A DNA stretch of 64,000 bases from Acidisoma sp. L85 (GCF_009765865.1 NZ_LMUQ01000064.1:23439-87438), one strand, 5' to 3'; positions 34,833-44,460 are shown, counted from the first letter of the stretch. Program-made: numbers and translations. Notes: generated from the sequence alone by a model not told the origin.

Positions 34833-35084
34833 ATGGCGAACCAGAACCGATCATCCGAGCCGGTCGGCAGTATCCGGGCGATCGACATTCGCCAGATCAC
34901 GACGGATCAACTCATGCACCTTGGTGTGTCGCGGCTCGCCTATATCAAGCCGGTGACGGTCGAGGGTGAGGATCTCTTCGCCATTCACGCCGCGGACGGC
35001 ACGCCGATGGCCGTCGCCCCGAACCGCGAACTGGCCTGGGGCGCGATTCTCGAGCACGAGATGGTTCCTAGCCTGGTCAATTGA
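34833..35084 (+). CDS. DUF1150 family protein
   Basis: The 83-aa protein matches the DUF1150 family seen next to Hsp20 genes in alphaproteobacteria (IRQITTDQLMHLGVSRLAYIKPV, then FAIHAADGTPMAVA and [18 protein letters not shown]). The start ATG 34833 follows GAGGAG. Its 3' end overlaps the convergent thiE by 8 bp. Function is unknown; co-regulation with the chaperone is likely. Confidence 0.88.
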   Translation: MANQNRSSEPVGSIRAIDIRQITTDQLMHLGVSRLAYIKPVTVEGEDLFAIHAADGTPMAVAPNRELAWGAILEHEMVPSLVN

Positions 35085-35691
35085 TCGCCTCCATCGCGGT
35101 AGCCGCGATCCATTCGCGGAGCCGCGCCGGCGGGTCGGGATTACGCAACACATCGGTCACCGCCGCCACGCTATCCGCGCCAGCCGTCAATGCCGCCACT
35201 CCACGCTCCGGTGTCAGGCCGCCGATTCCGACCAGAGGCGTCTCGCCGACGCGGCGCTTCCAGTCGGTAACCTTGTCCAGCCCCTGCGGCTCCCAAGTCA
35301 TGGCCTTGAGCACCGTCGGGTAGATCGGCCCGAGCGCCACGTAGTCGGGCGCGAAGCTCAAAGCGCGCTCCAGCTCCGCCTCGTCATGCGTGCTGAGACC
35401 CAGACGGATCTCGTGTCGCCGCAGGGCCGGGACATCCGCCGTATCCAGATCCTCCTGCCCGAGATGCACGAAATCGCAGCCTTCATCGATTGCCGCCTCC
35501 CAATGGTCGTTGATGACGAGCTGGGCGTCGAACCCCTCGCACAGAGCGCGCGCCTGCCGGATCTGGCGCCGCAACTCGAGTGGCGTCGCCTCCTTCACCC
35601 GCAACTGCACCAGCCGCAGCCCTTCCGGCAGAAGCCGCACCAGCAGCGCCGCATCGTCGATGATGAGATAGAAGCGGGGCAGGGCGATCAT
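35077..35691 (-). CDS. thiE: Thiamine-phosphate synthase
   Basis: The 204-aa TIM-barrel enzyme joins the thiazole and pyrimidine halves of thiamine. Seen are [10 protein letters not shown] near 26, [25 protein letters not shown] near 58, [13 protein letters not shown] and [11 protein letters not shown] near 154. It is the last gene of the riboswitch-controlled operon and overlaps thiG by 4 bp. Some short alphaproteobacterial homologues are annotated as ThiE-like or TenI-like, so exact activity carries some doubt. Confidence 0.88.
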   Translation of the reverse strand: MIALPRFYLIIDDAALLVRLLPEGLRLVQLRVKEATPLELRRQIRQARALCEGFDAQLVINDHWEAAIDEGCDFVHLGQEDLDTADVPALRRHEIRLGLSTHDEAELERALSFAPDYVALGPIYPTVLKAMTWEPQGLDKVTDWKRRVGETPLVGIGGLTPERGVAALTAGADSVAAVTDVLRNPDPPARLREWIAATAMEAIN

Positions 35692-36458
35692 CCGCGAAAC
35701 GCCAAGCCCAGCACCGGTGTCGAGGGCACCGCCATGTCCCGCATCGGCATGGGTTCGGCCAGATAGGCCTGCCGCCCAGCCTCAATCGCCTGGCCGAAGG
35801 CGGCTGCCATGAGCGCCGGGTCACCCGCCCGCGCGACCGCCGTATTCAGCAGCACCGCATCATAGCCCAGCTCCATCGCGGCTGCGGCCTGAGATGGCAG
35901 CCCGATCCCGGCATCAACAACCAACGGGATATCGGGGAAATGCGCCCGCATGGCACGCAACCCATAGAGGTTGTTGAGCCCGCGCCCGGACCCGATCGGA
36001 GCACCCCAGGGCATCAAAACCCGGCACCCAGCCTCGACCAGCCGCTCACCCACCACCAGATCCTCGGTCGTATAGGGAAACACCTCGAAACCGTCGGCCG
36101 CCAGAAGGCCGGCCGCTTCCACCAGGCCGAAAACATCGGGCTGAAGGGTGTCGTGGTTGCCGATCACCTCGAGCTTGATCCAACTCGTGCCGAAGACCTC
36201 GCGCGCCATCTGCGCCGTCGTCACCGCCTCGCGCACCGTATGGCAGCCGGCGGTATTGGGCAGTACGCGCACGCCCAATTCGCGGATGAGCGACCAGAAC
36301 CCCTGGCCCGCCCGTTCCGCCCCGGATTCCCGCCGCAGAGAGACCGTCACCACCTCCGCGCCCGAGCGCCGCACGGCCTCCGCCAGGATCGCCGGGGAGG
36401 GGTAGCCAGCTGTGCCAAGCAGGAGACGCGAGCCGAGGGCGACGCCGTAGAAATCCAT
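35688..36458 (-). CDS. thiG: Thiazole synthase
   Basis: The 256-aa TIM-barrel enzyme builds the thiazole ring from DXP, dehydroglycine and ThiS-thiocarboxylate. It has [13 protein letters not shown] near 8, [10 protein letters not shown] near 35 and [17 protein letters not shown] near 160; [30 protein letters not shown] is split across the phosphate site. I use ATG 36458 ([10 protein letters not shown]), four bases after the thiS stop, rather than 36506. Confidence 0.94.
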   Translation of the reverse strand: MDFYGVALGSRLLLGTAGYPSPAILAEAVRRSGAEVVTVSLRRESGAERAGQGFWSLIRELGVRVLPNTAGCHTVREAVTTAQMAREVFGTSWIKLEVIGNHDTLQPDVFGLVEAAGLLAADGFEVFPYTTEDLVVGERLVEAGCRVLMPWGAPIGSGRGLNNLYGLRAMRAHFPDIPLVVDAGIGLPSQAAAAMELGYDAVLLNTAVARAGDPALMAAAFGQAIEAGRQAYLAEPMPMRDMAVPSTPVLGLAFRG

Positions 36459-36462
36459 CGCC

Positions 36463-36660
36463 TCACCCACCCTGCATCGGCGCGAGCACTTCGACCGCAT
36501 GACCATCCCGCAGCATCATCGAAGCCCGCTTTCGGGCGGGCACGAAATCACCATCGACGGCCGTGGCGACAACCGCGTTGCCAAAGCCAAGTTGCTCCAC
36601 CGCATCCGCAAGGGAAGGCCCTGCGATCTCACGCGCTGCGTTGTTGACGAGGATCTTCAT
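36463..36660 (-). CDS. thiS: Sulfur carrier protein ThiS
   Basis: The 65-aa ubiquitin-like protein ends in the required Gly-Gly, which is adenylated and thiocarboxylated to donate sulfur to ThiG. The beta-grasp fold is suggested by [12 protein letters not shown] and [17 protein letters not shown]. Its start lies 32 bp inside the end of thiO, so the two are translationally coupled. Confidence 0.93.
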   Translation of the reverse strand: MKILVNNAAREIAGPSLADAVEQLGFGNAVVATAVDGDFVPARKRASMMLRDGHAVEVLAPMQGG

Positions 36661-37654
36661 CCATCACCTCCGGATATTGCGTGCCGTGCAGCACATAATC
36701 GGCCGCCCGCGCCGCCAGAGCGGGCGACAACAGAAACCCGTGGCGGAACAGGCCGTTCACGTAGAGCGTCCGGCCAAGCTGCCGAAGCCGCGGCAGATTG
36801 TCGGGAAAGGCCGGCCGCGCATCGGCGCCAAGCTCCAGGATCTCAGCCTCCGCGAAGGCCGGATGCAGCGCATAAGCGGCGTTCAGCAACTCCACCACCG
36901 ACCGAGCAGAAACGCGCCCGCGTTCCGCGCTCTCGATCATCGTCGCGCCCAGCATGAAGACGCCGTTACCGCGCGGCACGATGTAGATCGGAAAACGCGG
37001 ATGCAGCAGCCGGATCGGCCGCGACAGCGTGAGCTCAGGGCAGCGCAACAGCAGCATTTCGCCTTTAACGCCCCGCAGATCGGGCAGCGCGTCAATCGCC
37101 GCGAGACCACAGCAATCGACGATGGGTTCCGAGCTGGTGCCCGGCCTGAAGGTGGTATCGAAATGAATGGCAACGCCGCGCGCTTCGAGCAGCGATGCGA
37201 GCGAAACCAGAGCAGCGCGCGGATCCAGATGCGCCTCCAGCGGGAAGAACAGCGCCGCCCGGAAGCGTCCACCAAGATCGGGCTCGAGCCTCGCGATACC
37301 CTCCGCATCGAGCCGCTGGTGGCCGGTGGTGCGCCGCGCGAAACGGTCGAGATCGGGCGCATCGCGCGCCGGCGCCATTACGAGGGTACCGCGCTGGCAA
37401 GTCGCCGCATGACGTGCTGGCCAATAGGCCAGTGCCTCCATCCCCCAATCGGAGATTAGCGGCTCCGCGCTTTCCTGCTCGCAACCGGGCGCAAGCATTC
37501 CGCCCGCGAGCCAGGAACAGGCGCCGACACCCAATGCCGGGCCACGTTCGATGACACTTACTTCGGCGCCACCCTCGCTCAACGCGAGCGCAGTCGTCAG
37601 CCCCGCCACCCCTGCGCCGACCACCGTGACACTCACGCCGCCACCCCGCTTCAT
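36629..37654 (-). CDS. thiO: Glycine oxidase ThiO
   Basis: The 341-aa FAD enzyme oxidises glycine to the dehydroglycine used by ThiG. It begins with a dinucleotide-binding VTVVGAGVAGLTTALALSEGG and has GACSWLAGGMLAPGCE near residue 45 and, near the C-terminus, the DAO-type block LYVNGLFRHGFLLSPALA. Starts at ATG 37654 and GTG 37636 are both plausible; the frame upstream runs through the riboswitch and is rejected. It is the first gene of thiO-S-G-E. Confidence 0.9.
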   Translation of the reverse strand: MKRGGGVSVTVVGAGVAGLTTALALSEGGAEVSVIERGPALGVGACSWLAGGMLAPGCEQESAEPLISDWGMEALAYWPARHAATCQRGTLVMAPARDAPDLDRFARRTTGHQRLDAEGIARLEPDLGGRFRAALFFPLEAHLDPRAALVSLASLLEARGVAIHFDTTFRPGTSSEPIVDCCGLAAIDALPDLRGVKGEMLLLRCPELTLSRPIRLLHPRFPIYIVPRGNGVFMLGATMIESAERGRVSARSVVELLNAAYALHPAFAEAEILELGADARPAFPDNLPRLRQLGRTLYVNGLFRHGFLLSPALAARAADYVLHGTQYPEVMDEDPRQQRSA

Positions 37655-37702
37655 ACGGCAGGCCGGCGGAGAGACGGATCGCGCCGCTGCGCGGTTGAGA
37701 AC

Positions 37703-37796
37703 CCATCCCTTCGCCAGCATGACCTGGATCAGGTTCGAAGGGTCGCCGCCCCGCAAGTGCGAAGACGGCCTCTCAGCCCCTAAGGGCTCCCCTTGG
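37703..37796 (-). promoter_or_regulatory. TPP riboswitch (THI element)
   Basis: Read on the minus strand, the element has the conserved P2/J segment CTGAGAGG near its middle, preceded by GGGGAGCCC and paired GGGGCT, and the downstream ACCCTTCGAACCTGATC, CAGGTCATGCTGGCGAAGGG block. It ends 48 bases before thiO. In proteobacteria such elements usually sequester the ribosome site when thiamine diphosphate is bound. Confidence 0.95.
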
Positions 37797-37863
37797 TATT
37801 TGTGAGTTTAGGGCCGCGCCATGGCCGCGTCAAAGAGACGCCGGTGGTCCGCCATCTTCTCAT

Positions 37864-38763
37864 TTGATTGCGATAGTGATACGATTTGGTGACTGGCTTC
37901 GTTCCAGCGGCCAGAAGTTTGGGACAGTCACAGTGACGATATCGTCGGCGCTTGCGGATTTGCCTCCCCACCTCGGCCTGGTCCGTACCAAAGACGGACC
38001 TATGGTCTATTTCAAATACGATCATTACATCGGCCGATCCTTGGAGACGTACGGGGAATACAGCAAGCAGGAAGCTGACCTGCTAGCGCGGATGATTTCG
38101 CCGGGGGACGTTGTCGTTGAGGCTGGTGCAAATATCGGTGCTCACACAGTCTCACTTGCGCACCGGCTCGGTCCGCTTGGCCGCCTCTACGCTTTCGAGC
38201 CCCAAAGGATCGTGAACCAGCTGCTCTGCACCAACGTGATGCTGAATGGGCTCCTCAATGTCTGGGTTTTCCGTGCCGGAATGGGCGCGACCGCAGGATC
38301 GCTCGGAGTTCCGGAAGCTGATTTCATGAGCAGCCACAATTTCGGAGGCATCGGGCTCGGAGATGATCTCGGACGCGAATTGGTGCCAATTATGACGCTC
38401 GACGGTCTTGCCCTTGACCGGCTGAGACTTTTGAAAATCGATGTCGAAGGTATGGAGGAAAATGTTCTGCAGGGCGGGCAGGAGACGATCGCACGCCTAC
38501 GGCCAATACTATACGTCGAGAATGATCGGGAGGATCGATCGGCAAGTCTTATCCGACGCATTCTCGGCATGGACTATCGGCTGTGGTGGCACCTACCGAT
38601 GCACTATACTCCCAACAATTTTCGTGGCGTCGAGGAAGATATTTTTCCGGGTGTCGCTTCTATCAACATGATTGGCGTAGCGCGAGAGCAACCGGTGGAC
38701 GATACGGGCTTTCACCCCATCCTGGACGACACGTCCGACTGGCGGAACTGCTTACCGTCTTAA
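37864..38763 (+). CDS. FkbM-family methyltransferase
   Basis: The 299-aa SAM-dependent methyltransferase has DVVVEAGANIGAHTVSLA (motif I), YAFEPQ, a central LLKIDVEGMEENVLQGG block diagnostic for FkbM, and the LYVENDR segment. FkbM enzymes O-methylate sugars or small molecules. The first available codon is TTG 37864, with GTG 37876 a nearby option. Base composition is lower in GC than its neighbours, suggesting acquisition. No partner gene is adjacent. Confidence 0.82.
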   Translation: MIAIVIRFGDWLRSSGQKFGTVTVTISSALADLPPHLGLVRTKDGPMVYFKYDHYIGRSLETYGEYSKQEADLLARMISPGDVVVEAGANIGAHTVSLAHRLGPLGRLYAFEPQRIVNQLLCTNVMLNGLLNVWVFRAGMGATAGSLGVPEADFMSSHNFGGIGLGDDLGRELVPIMTLDGLALDRLRLLKIDVEGMEENVLQGGQETIARLRPILYVENDREDRSASLIRRILGMDYRLWWHLPMHYTPNNFRGVEEDIFPGVASINMIGVAREQPVDDTGFHPILDDTSDWRNCLPS

Positions 38764-38858
38764 GTGGTCAGAGGCATGACGGAGCCGGCTGTCTTATCCC
38801 CGATCTCCACAGGTGATGGCCGCAGACCCGGGACCGTGATCCGAACTATGATGGGGCG

Positions 38859-40373
38859 ATGGATCAGATCGACTCGCCGCTCCTCGGCCTCAGCCAGCGC
38901 CTCCCGCCCAGCAACCTACAGGCCGAGCAAGCCCTGCTCGGGGCGCTGCTCGCCAACAACAAGGCTTATGAACGGGTGTCGGAATTCCTGGCACCTGAAC
39001 ATTTCGCGGACCCCATCCATGGCCGCATCTTCCAGTCGATTTCGCGCCGAGTCGAAGCCGGGCAGCTCGCCGATGCCGTGACGCTGAAGGCCGAGTTCGA
39101 GCATTCCGGCATGCTGGAGGAGGTCGGCGGCACAGCCTATCTCGGCCAATTGCTGACCGCGATGATCGGCATCATCAATGCCGGCGACTACGGCCACACG
39201 GTGCACGACGCCTGGCTGCGCCGCCAGCTCATCGAGGTCGGTGAGGTCCTGGTCAACCGTGCCTTCGGCGCCGAGCCGGAGCTTGATGGCCGTCAGCAGA
39301 TGGAGGCGGCCGAGCAGCAGCTTTTCGACCTTGCGACTCGCGGCGGCTCCGAAGGCGGCTTCATCACCTTCGAGAAGGCGCTCGTTCTCGCGATCGAAGG
39401 GGCGGAGCGCGCTTTTCAGCGCTCAGGCACGGTTTCAGGACTCACGACCGGTTTGCGAGACCTCGACGCTAAAACCGGTGGCATGCATCCGTCGGATCTG
39501 GTCATCGTTGCCGGCCGGCCGGGCATGGGGAAGTCGGCGCTGGCCACGAAGATGGCCTTCGGCGCCGCTCGGGCACTTTTGAATGACGCTCGGGCGGCGG
39601 AGGGGCCGAACGCCATACCGAAAGCCACCGTCGCCATTTTCTCGCTCGAAATGAGCTCGGAACAGCTCGCGTCGCGCCTGCTGGCGGAAGAGGCCCGGAT
39701 CAGCGGCGACCGTATCCGCCGAGGGGACATCGGACCCAAGGACTTCGACCGTTTCGTGGCCGTCAGCCGGGACATTTCGGCGCTGCCGATGGAGATCGAC
39801 GATACGCCTGCCATTACGCTATCCGCGCTGCGCACGCGCTGCCGCCGGCTCAAGCGTAGCAAGGGGCTGGCGCTGGTGGTGATCGACTATCTGCAGCTCA
39901 TGCGCCCCGCCGCCGGCACGCGGCCCGAGAGCCGGGTGCTGGAGATCAGCATGATCACCCAGGGCCTGAAGGCTCTGGCGAAGGAGCTTTCGGTGCCGGT
40001 GATCGCGCTCTCCCAGCTCAGCCGCGCGGTGGAGAGCCGCGAGGACAAGCGCCCGCAGCTCTCGGATTTGCGGGAGTCCGGCTCGATCGAGCAGGATGCG
40101 GACTCGGTCATGTTCATCTACCGCGACGAGTACTACCTGTCGCAACGCGCGCCCAAGCAAATGGCCTATGATTCCGAGGACAAGTTTCAGACAGCTCTGG
40201 AGAAATGGCAGCAGGACATGGAGCGGGTGCACAACAAGGCCGAGCTCTACCTCGCCAAGCAGCGCCATGGGCCGACCGGCAAGATCGACCTCTTCTTCGA
40301 GGGCGAATTCATCCGCTTCGCCGATCTGGATCAGCATCACGACCATGATCACGACCATGATCGCAGGGGCTGA
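38859..40373 (+). CDS. dnaB: Replicative DNA helicase DnaB
   Basis: The 504-aa hexameric helicase has the N-terminal primase-interacting domain (NLQAEQALLGALLANN) and the RecA-like domain with Walker A AGRPGMGKSALA near 218, Walker B LVVIDYLQLM near 345 and VIALSQLSR near 380. RDEYY and KQRHGPTGKIDLFFEG close the conserved part. The extreme C-terminus adds an unusual HHDHDHDHDRRG tail. Confidence 0.96.
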   Translation: MDQIDSPLLGLSQRLPPSNLQAEQALLGALLANNKAYERVSEFLAPEHFADPIHGRIFQSISRRVEAGQLADAVTLKAEFEHSGMLEEVGGTAYLGQLLTAMIGIINAGDYGHTVHDAWLRRQLIEVGEVLVNRAFGAEPELDGRQQMEAAEQQLFDLATRGGSEGGFITFEKALVLAIEGAERAFQRSGTVSGLTTGLRDLDAKTGGMHPSDLVIVAGRPGMGKSALATKMAFGAARALLNDARAAEGPNAIPKATVAIFSLEMSSEQLASRLLAEEARISGDRIRRGDIGPKDFDRFVAVSRDISALPMEIDDTPAITLSALRTRCRRLKRSKGLALVVIDYLQLMRPAAGTRPESRVLEISMITQGLKALAKELSVPVIALSQLSRAVESREDKRPQLSDLRESGSIEQDADSVMFIYRDEYYLSQRAPKQMAYDSEDKFQTALEKWQQDMERVHNKAELYLAKQRHGPTGKIDLFFEGEFIRFADLDQHHDHDHDHDRRG

Positions 40374-40498
40374 GGTGCGGTTCTGACGTCAAAACTGGGC
40401 AGCTTGGTGACAGTCCCCGTGAGTTCTTACTCCGATTCGCCGGTCGCGGCGAAGGGCGTGCCGAACGACCGCCGCCGCATCGGCATTGGAGCCATGGG

Positions 40499-41791
40499 AT
40501 GACCGATGTCGATGTGGCGATCGTCGGCGCGGGGGCGGCGGGACTGGCTGCCGCAACCATGCTGCGGGAGGCGGGACGCTCAACCCTGATCCTGGAAGCG
40601 TCGTCGGCGCCCGGCGGCCGGGCACGCACCAGCTTTCCGCCGGTGCTCGGTGGGGCCTGGCTCGATGAGGGTGCGGCCTGGCTGCACCAGGCTGAGCAGA
40701 ATCCGCTGGTGCCCCTGGCTCGCCAGGCTGGCCACCGTCTAACCCCGGCCTTTCGAAGTGAAAGCCGCCTCTATATCGACGGGCGGCTCGCCACAGCGGC
40801 CGAACACGCCGCCTATGAGCGCGCCGAGGCGCGATGGACCGAAACCGTCATCGCGCGCACCGCTGAGGGCGGCCCAGATATCGACGTCGCCACCGCGGCG
40901 GGTCCACTTCGGCTCAGCGACCCCTGGGTGCCGACCCTGGAAGCCTGGAGCGCCAGCCTGATTGATGCGGTGGATGCGCCCCGTCTCAGCTTGGCGGATT
41001 GGAACACGAATCAGCTCGATGGCACGAACCTGAATCCGCCTAATGGTCTTGGCCGCCTGCTGCGCGACCTTCTCGAAGAGCCCGCCGGTCCAATCCGTTA
41101 CGGCGCGGTCGTGCGTCGCATCGGCTGGAACGGCGGCGGCGTGGCGGTGGAGACGGCCGAGGGCAGCGTCTCGGCCGGGGCGGTCATCGTGACGGTCTCG
41201 ACGGGAGTCTTAGCCTCCGGCCTAATCGCTTTCGATCCCGTATTGCCGGCGGAGGCCCAGGCGGCGATCGCCGATCTGCCGATGGGTCTGCTGAGCAGGG
41301 TGGTGCTGCGGGCGTCCGGCGACGATCGGTTGGGGATGGATGCCGGGACGATGGCGTTCCGGCAGGTGCGGCGGTTCGGTGATCCCTTCATGTCCTTCAT
41401 CGCCTGGCCGCGCGGCACCGATCATGTTATCGGCTTCGTGGGTGGCGACGCCGCCTGGAAGCTCGCGCCCGATCCCGCCGCCGCCACCGATTTCGCCCGC
41501 GCGGAGTGGCGCGCTCTTTTCGGCGCGGAGGCCGACAGCAACTTCGCCCCCGGGAGTTTCACGACCGACTGGGGCACGGACCCCTACAACCTCGGCGCCT
41601 ATAGCTATGCGCGGCCCGGAGGCGCAGGCGCGCGAGCGGCACTTACTCTGCCGCTCGGCGATGGGCGGTTGCTTTTCGCGGGCGAGGCTTGTCGCACGGA
41701 TGGCTTGGCCGGTACGGTGGGCGGCGCGGTGCTGGACGGCCGAAGGGCCGCAGCCGCGATCCTGGAACAAGGAGCGGGCGGCCATCGCTGA
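40499..41791 (+). CDS. FAD-dependent amine oxidase family protein
   Basis: The 430-aa flavoprotein begins with the dinucleotide fold VDVAIVGAGAAGLAAATMLREAG, then APGGRARTS for FAD. The C-terminal LLFAGEACRTDGLAGTVGGAVLDGRRAA is the amine-oxidase FAD-covering motif. The substrate could be an amine, polyamine or carotenoid-like compound; no specific site is readable. It ends 4 bp before the alr start and may be co-transcribed with it. Confidence 0.82.
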   Translation: MTDVDVAIVGAGAAGLAAATMLREAGRSTLILEASSAPGGRARTSFPPVLGGAWLDEGAAWLHQAEQNPLVPLARQAGHRLTPAFRSESRLYIDGRLATAAEHAAYERAEARWTETVIARTAEGGPDIDVATAAGPLRLSDPWVPTLEAWSASLIDAVDAPRLSLADWNTNQLDGTNLNPPNGLGRLLRDLLEEPAGPIRYGAVVRRIGWNGGGVAVETAEGSVSAGAVIVTVSTGVLASGLIAFDPVLPAEAQAAIADLPMGLLSRVVLRASGDDRLGMDAGTMAFRQVRRFGDPFMSFIAWPRGTDHVIGFVGGDAAWKLAPDPAAATDFARAEWRALFGAEADSNFAPGSFTTDWGTDPYNLGAYSYARPGGAGARAALTLPLGDGRLLFAGEACRTDGLAGTVGGAVLDGRRAAAAILEQGAGGHR

Positions 41792-41795
41792 GTCG

Positions 41796-42884
41796 TTGGA
41801 CAGCCGGGGAGCGGTGCTGGAAATCGACCTCGACGCGATCGCCGCCAATTGGCATCTGCTCGCGGCGCGGCATGGCGGAACGGCAAAGACCGCCGCTGTC
41901 GTCAAGGCCAATGGCTATGGCCTCGGCGCGGTCGAGGTGTCGCGGCGCCTCCACCGCGAGGGCTGCCGTCATTTCTTCACTGCCCACCTGGCCGAAGCGA
42001 TCGAGATCCGCCCCCATCTTCCGGGCGCGATGGTCTGCGGCCTGCATGGGCTTGAGGGCGTGGCGGCCGATGAGGTGCTGGGCACCGATATTCTCCCAGC
42101 GTTGAGCAGCGCGGATGAGGTCATCGCCTGGACCGCGGCCGGGCGGCGGCTTGGGCGGCCGCTTCCGGCGCTGCTGCATGTCGATACGGGGATGCATCGC
42201 ACCGGCCTTATGCCCGCTGACCTGGGACGGGTGATGGCGAAGACCGAGGGTCTCGCCGGTCTCGACTTGCGTTACCTCATGACCCATCTCGTCTCGGCCG
42301 ATACGCCCGAGGCGCCGATCAACGGCGGGCAGCTCGCGATCTTCGCCCGGGTGCGCGCGAAATTTCCCGGCGTGCCAACCTCGATCGCCAATTCCGCCGG
42401 GATCTTCCTGGGCGCGGCCTTCGCCTCCGACCTCGCCCGGCCGGGTGTGGCGCTTTATGGCATTGCGCCGGTCGCGGGCGAGCCCAATCCGATGCGTCCC
42501 GTGGCGACGCTGCGGGCGCGCATCATGCAGTTGCGAGACGTGCCGACCGGGCAGGGCGTCGGCTATGACCACACGTGGCGGGCGGCCCGCCCCAGCCGCA
42601 TCGCGACACTGCCGCTCGGTTATGCCGACGGCTATCATCGGGTGCTGGGCAACCGGGCGGAAGTGGCGCTGCGCGGCGGCCTCTATCCGTTGGTTGGCCG
42701 CGTCTCGATGGACCTCGTCACCATCGACGTGACCGACTGCCCGGGTGCCGCGATCGGGGACTGGTGCGAGGTTATCGGACCCTCGGTAAAGCCGGAACGG
42801 CTCGCGGCGCTAGCCGGAACGAATGCCTATGAGATCCTCACCTCCCTGGGCAGACGCTTCAAGCGGGTTTATCGAGGCGTATGA
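41796..42884 (+). CDS. alr: Alanine racemase
   Basis: The 362-aa PLP enzyme supplies D-alanine for peptidoglycan. The Schiff-base Lys is in TAAVVKANGYGLGAVEV, the second catalytic base Tyr in GQGVGYDHTWRA, and LPLGYADGYHRVLGN and VGRVSMDLVTIDVT follow. No ATG fits: TTG 41796 is used here, with GTG 41814 as alternative. It overlaps mlaE by 4 bp. Confidence 0.94.
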   Translation: MDSRGAVLEIDLDAIAANWHLLAARHGGTAKTAAVVKANGYGLGAVEVSRRLHREGCRHFFTAHLAEAIEIRPHLPGAMVCGLHGLEGVAADEVLGTDILPALSSADEVIAWTAAGRRLGRPLPALLHVDTGMHRTGLMPADLGRVMAKTEGLAGLDLRYLMTHLVSADTPEAPINGGQLAIFARVRAKFPGVPTSIANSAGIFLGAAFASDLARPGVALYGIAPVAGEPNPMRPVATLRARIMQLRDVPTGQGVGYDHTWRAARPSRIATLPLGYADGYHRVLGNRAEVALRGGLYPLVGRVSMDLVTIDVTDCPGAAIGDWCEVIGPSVKPERLAALAGTNAYEILTSLGRRFKRVYRGV

Positions 42885-43666
42885 ATTCGATCTTAAGGGC
42901 CGTCGCTGCGATCGGCCGCAGCGCGATCAGTGTGTTGCGGGTTGCTGGCGACTTGGCGATCTTCGCGGTCACCGGCGTTATCAATATCCTTCTGCCACCC
43001 TATTACCCGCGGCTCGTCCTGCGAGCGCTGTTCACGATGGGGTTTTTGTCCCTGCCGGTGGTGGCGCTGACGGCGATCTTCGCGGGCATGGTGATTGCGC
43101 TGCAATCCTATACCGGCTTCGCGCGCTTCTCGGCCCAGTCGGCGACCGCGAGCATCGTTGTGCTGTCTGTGACGCGGGAGCTTGGGCCGGTGCTGGCCGG
43201 GCTCATGATGTCGGGCCGCGCCGGCGCCGCGATGGCGGCCGAACTCGGCACGATGCGGGTCACGGACCAGATCGACGCGCTGACCACGCTCAATACCAAC
43301 CCGATGAAATACCTCGTCGCACCCCGGCTGCTGGCCGGTGTGATCGCGATGCCGCTGCTGGTGATCGTGGCGGATATCCTGGGCGTGCTGGGCGGCTTCA
43401 TTGTCGCGACGGTGAAGCTGGGCTTCGTGCCGGCTTCCTATATCCACAACACCTTCATCATGCTGACCACCGAGGACGTGGTGTCCGGCCTCGCCAAGGC
43501 TGCGGTCTTCGGCTTCGTGATCGCGCTTTCCGGCTGCTATCATGGCTATCGCAGCCGTGGCGGCGCGGAAGGCGTGGGATCGGCGACAACCTCCGCGGTG
43601 GTGATGGCCTCGGTGCTGATCCTCGCGCTGGATTATGGGATGACGGAGATCTTCTTCAGCCGATGA
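42881..43666 (+). CDS. mlaE: MlaE-family ABC transporter permease
   Basis: The 261-aa membrane protein belongs to the MlaE (DUF140) family, with VTRELGPVLAGLMMSGRAGAAMAAELGTMRVTDQIDAL and PRLLAGVIAMPLLVIVADILG. About five hydrophobic segments are visible. It moves phospholipids between membranes for outer-membrane asymmetry. It overlaps alr and mlaF by 4 bp each. A substrate-binding MlaD is not next to it. Confidence 0.92.
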   Translation: MNSILRAVAAIGRSAISVLRVAGDLAIFAVTGVINILLPPYYPRLVLRALFTMGFLSLPVVALTAIFAGMVIALQSYTGFARFSAQSATASIVVLSVTRELGPVLAGLMMSGRAGAAMAAELGTMRVTDQIDALTTLNTNPMKYLVAPRLLAGVIAMPLLVIVADILGVLGGFIVATVKLGFVPASYIHNTFIMLTTEDVVSGLAKAAVFGFVIALSGCYHGYRSRGGAEGVGSATTSAVVMASVLILALDYGMTEIFFSR

Positions 43667-44451
43667 GCGCCTCACCCCCCACGGGCTTGCCGAAGATCCG
43701 CGTGCGCGGGCTGCGCAAGGCTTTCGGCGCGAAGCAGGTGCTGGACGGTATCGACCTCGATGTCATGCCGGGCACTTCGATGGTCGTGATCGGCGGGTCT
43801 GGGACCGGCAAGTCGGTGCTGATCAAATGCATCCTCGGGCTCATCGAGCCGGATGCGGGCAGTATCGAGATCGACGGGGTCGATCTGCTGACCGCCGGCC
43901 GGAGTATCCGCAACGCGGCGCGCAGCGAGATTGGCATGCTGTTCCAGAACGGCGCGCTGTTCGACAGCCTGACCGTGCGCCAGAACGTCGCCTTCGGGCT
44001 GATCGCGCGTCGGCACATGGGCGGACGGCTCGCGTCCCAGCGAGCGGATGAGGTGCTCGGCCAGGTCGGGCTCGCCGCCAGCGTCGGGGACCTCGCGCCA
44101 TCGGAGTTGTCGGGCGGCATGCAGAAGCGCGTGGCCCTGGCGCGGGCCATCGCGGCCAACCCCTCCATTATGTTCTTCGACGAGCCAACGACAGGGCTCG
44201 ACCCGATCATGGGCGCGGTGATCGACGGTCTCATTGTCGATTGCGTGCGGCGGCTGGGCAGCACGGCGGTGGCGATTACCCATGACATGGCCAGTGCCCG
44301 GCGGATCGGCGACAGGGTGGCGATGCTGCATCGCGGGCGGATCATCTGGGAGGGGCCGGCGGCGGAATTGCTCGATAGTCACGACCCGGTGGTGGACCAG
44401 TTCACCCATGGCCGCCGCGAGGGGCCGATTCAGATGGAATTGAGGCGTTGA
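43663..44451 (+). CDS. mlaF: MlaF-family ABC transporter ATP-binding protein
   Basis: The 262-aa ATPase has Walker A IGGSGTGKSVLIK near 49, the Q-loop in MLFQNGALFDSLTV, signature LSGGMQKRVALARAIA near 148, Walker B IMFFDEPTTGLDP and switch His in AITHD. The QNGALFDS phrase is typical of MlaF. It powers the MlaE permease. It ends about 10 bp before a very large inverted repeat. Confidence 0.93.
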   Translation: MSASPPTGLPKIRVRGLRKAFGAKQVLDGIDLDVMPGTSMVVIGGSGTGKSVLIKCILGLIEPDAGSIEIDGVDLLTAGRSIRNAARSEIGMLFQNGALFDSLTVRQNVAFGLIARRHMGGRLASQRADEVLGQVGLAASVGDLAPSELSGGMQKRVALARAIAANPSIMFFDEPTTGLDPIMGAVIDGLIVDCVRRLGSTAVAITHDMASARRIGDRVAMLHRGRIIWEGPAAELLDSHDPVVDQFTHGRREGPIQMELRR

Positions 44452-44460
44452 GGACAGGCG

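Noticed and set aside
37655-37756. N-terminal extension of ThiO through the riboswitch
   Set aside because: The frame is open by chance; the aptamer explains the sequence and ThiO family members begin near VTVVGAGVAG.
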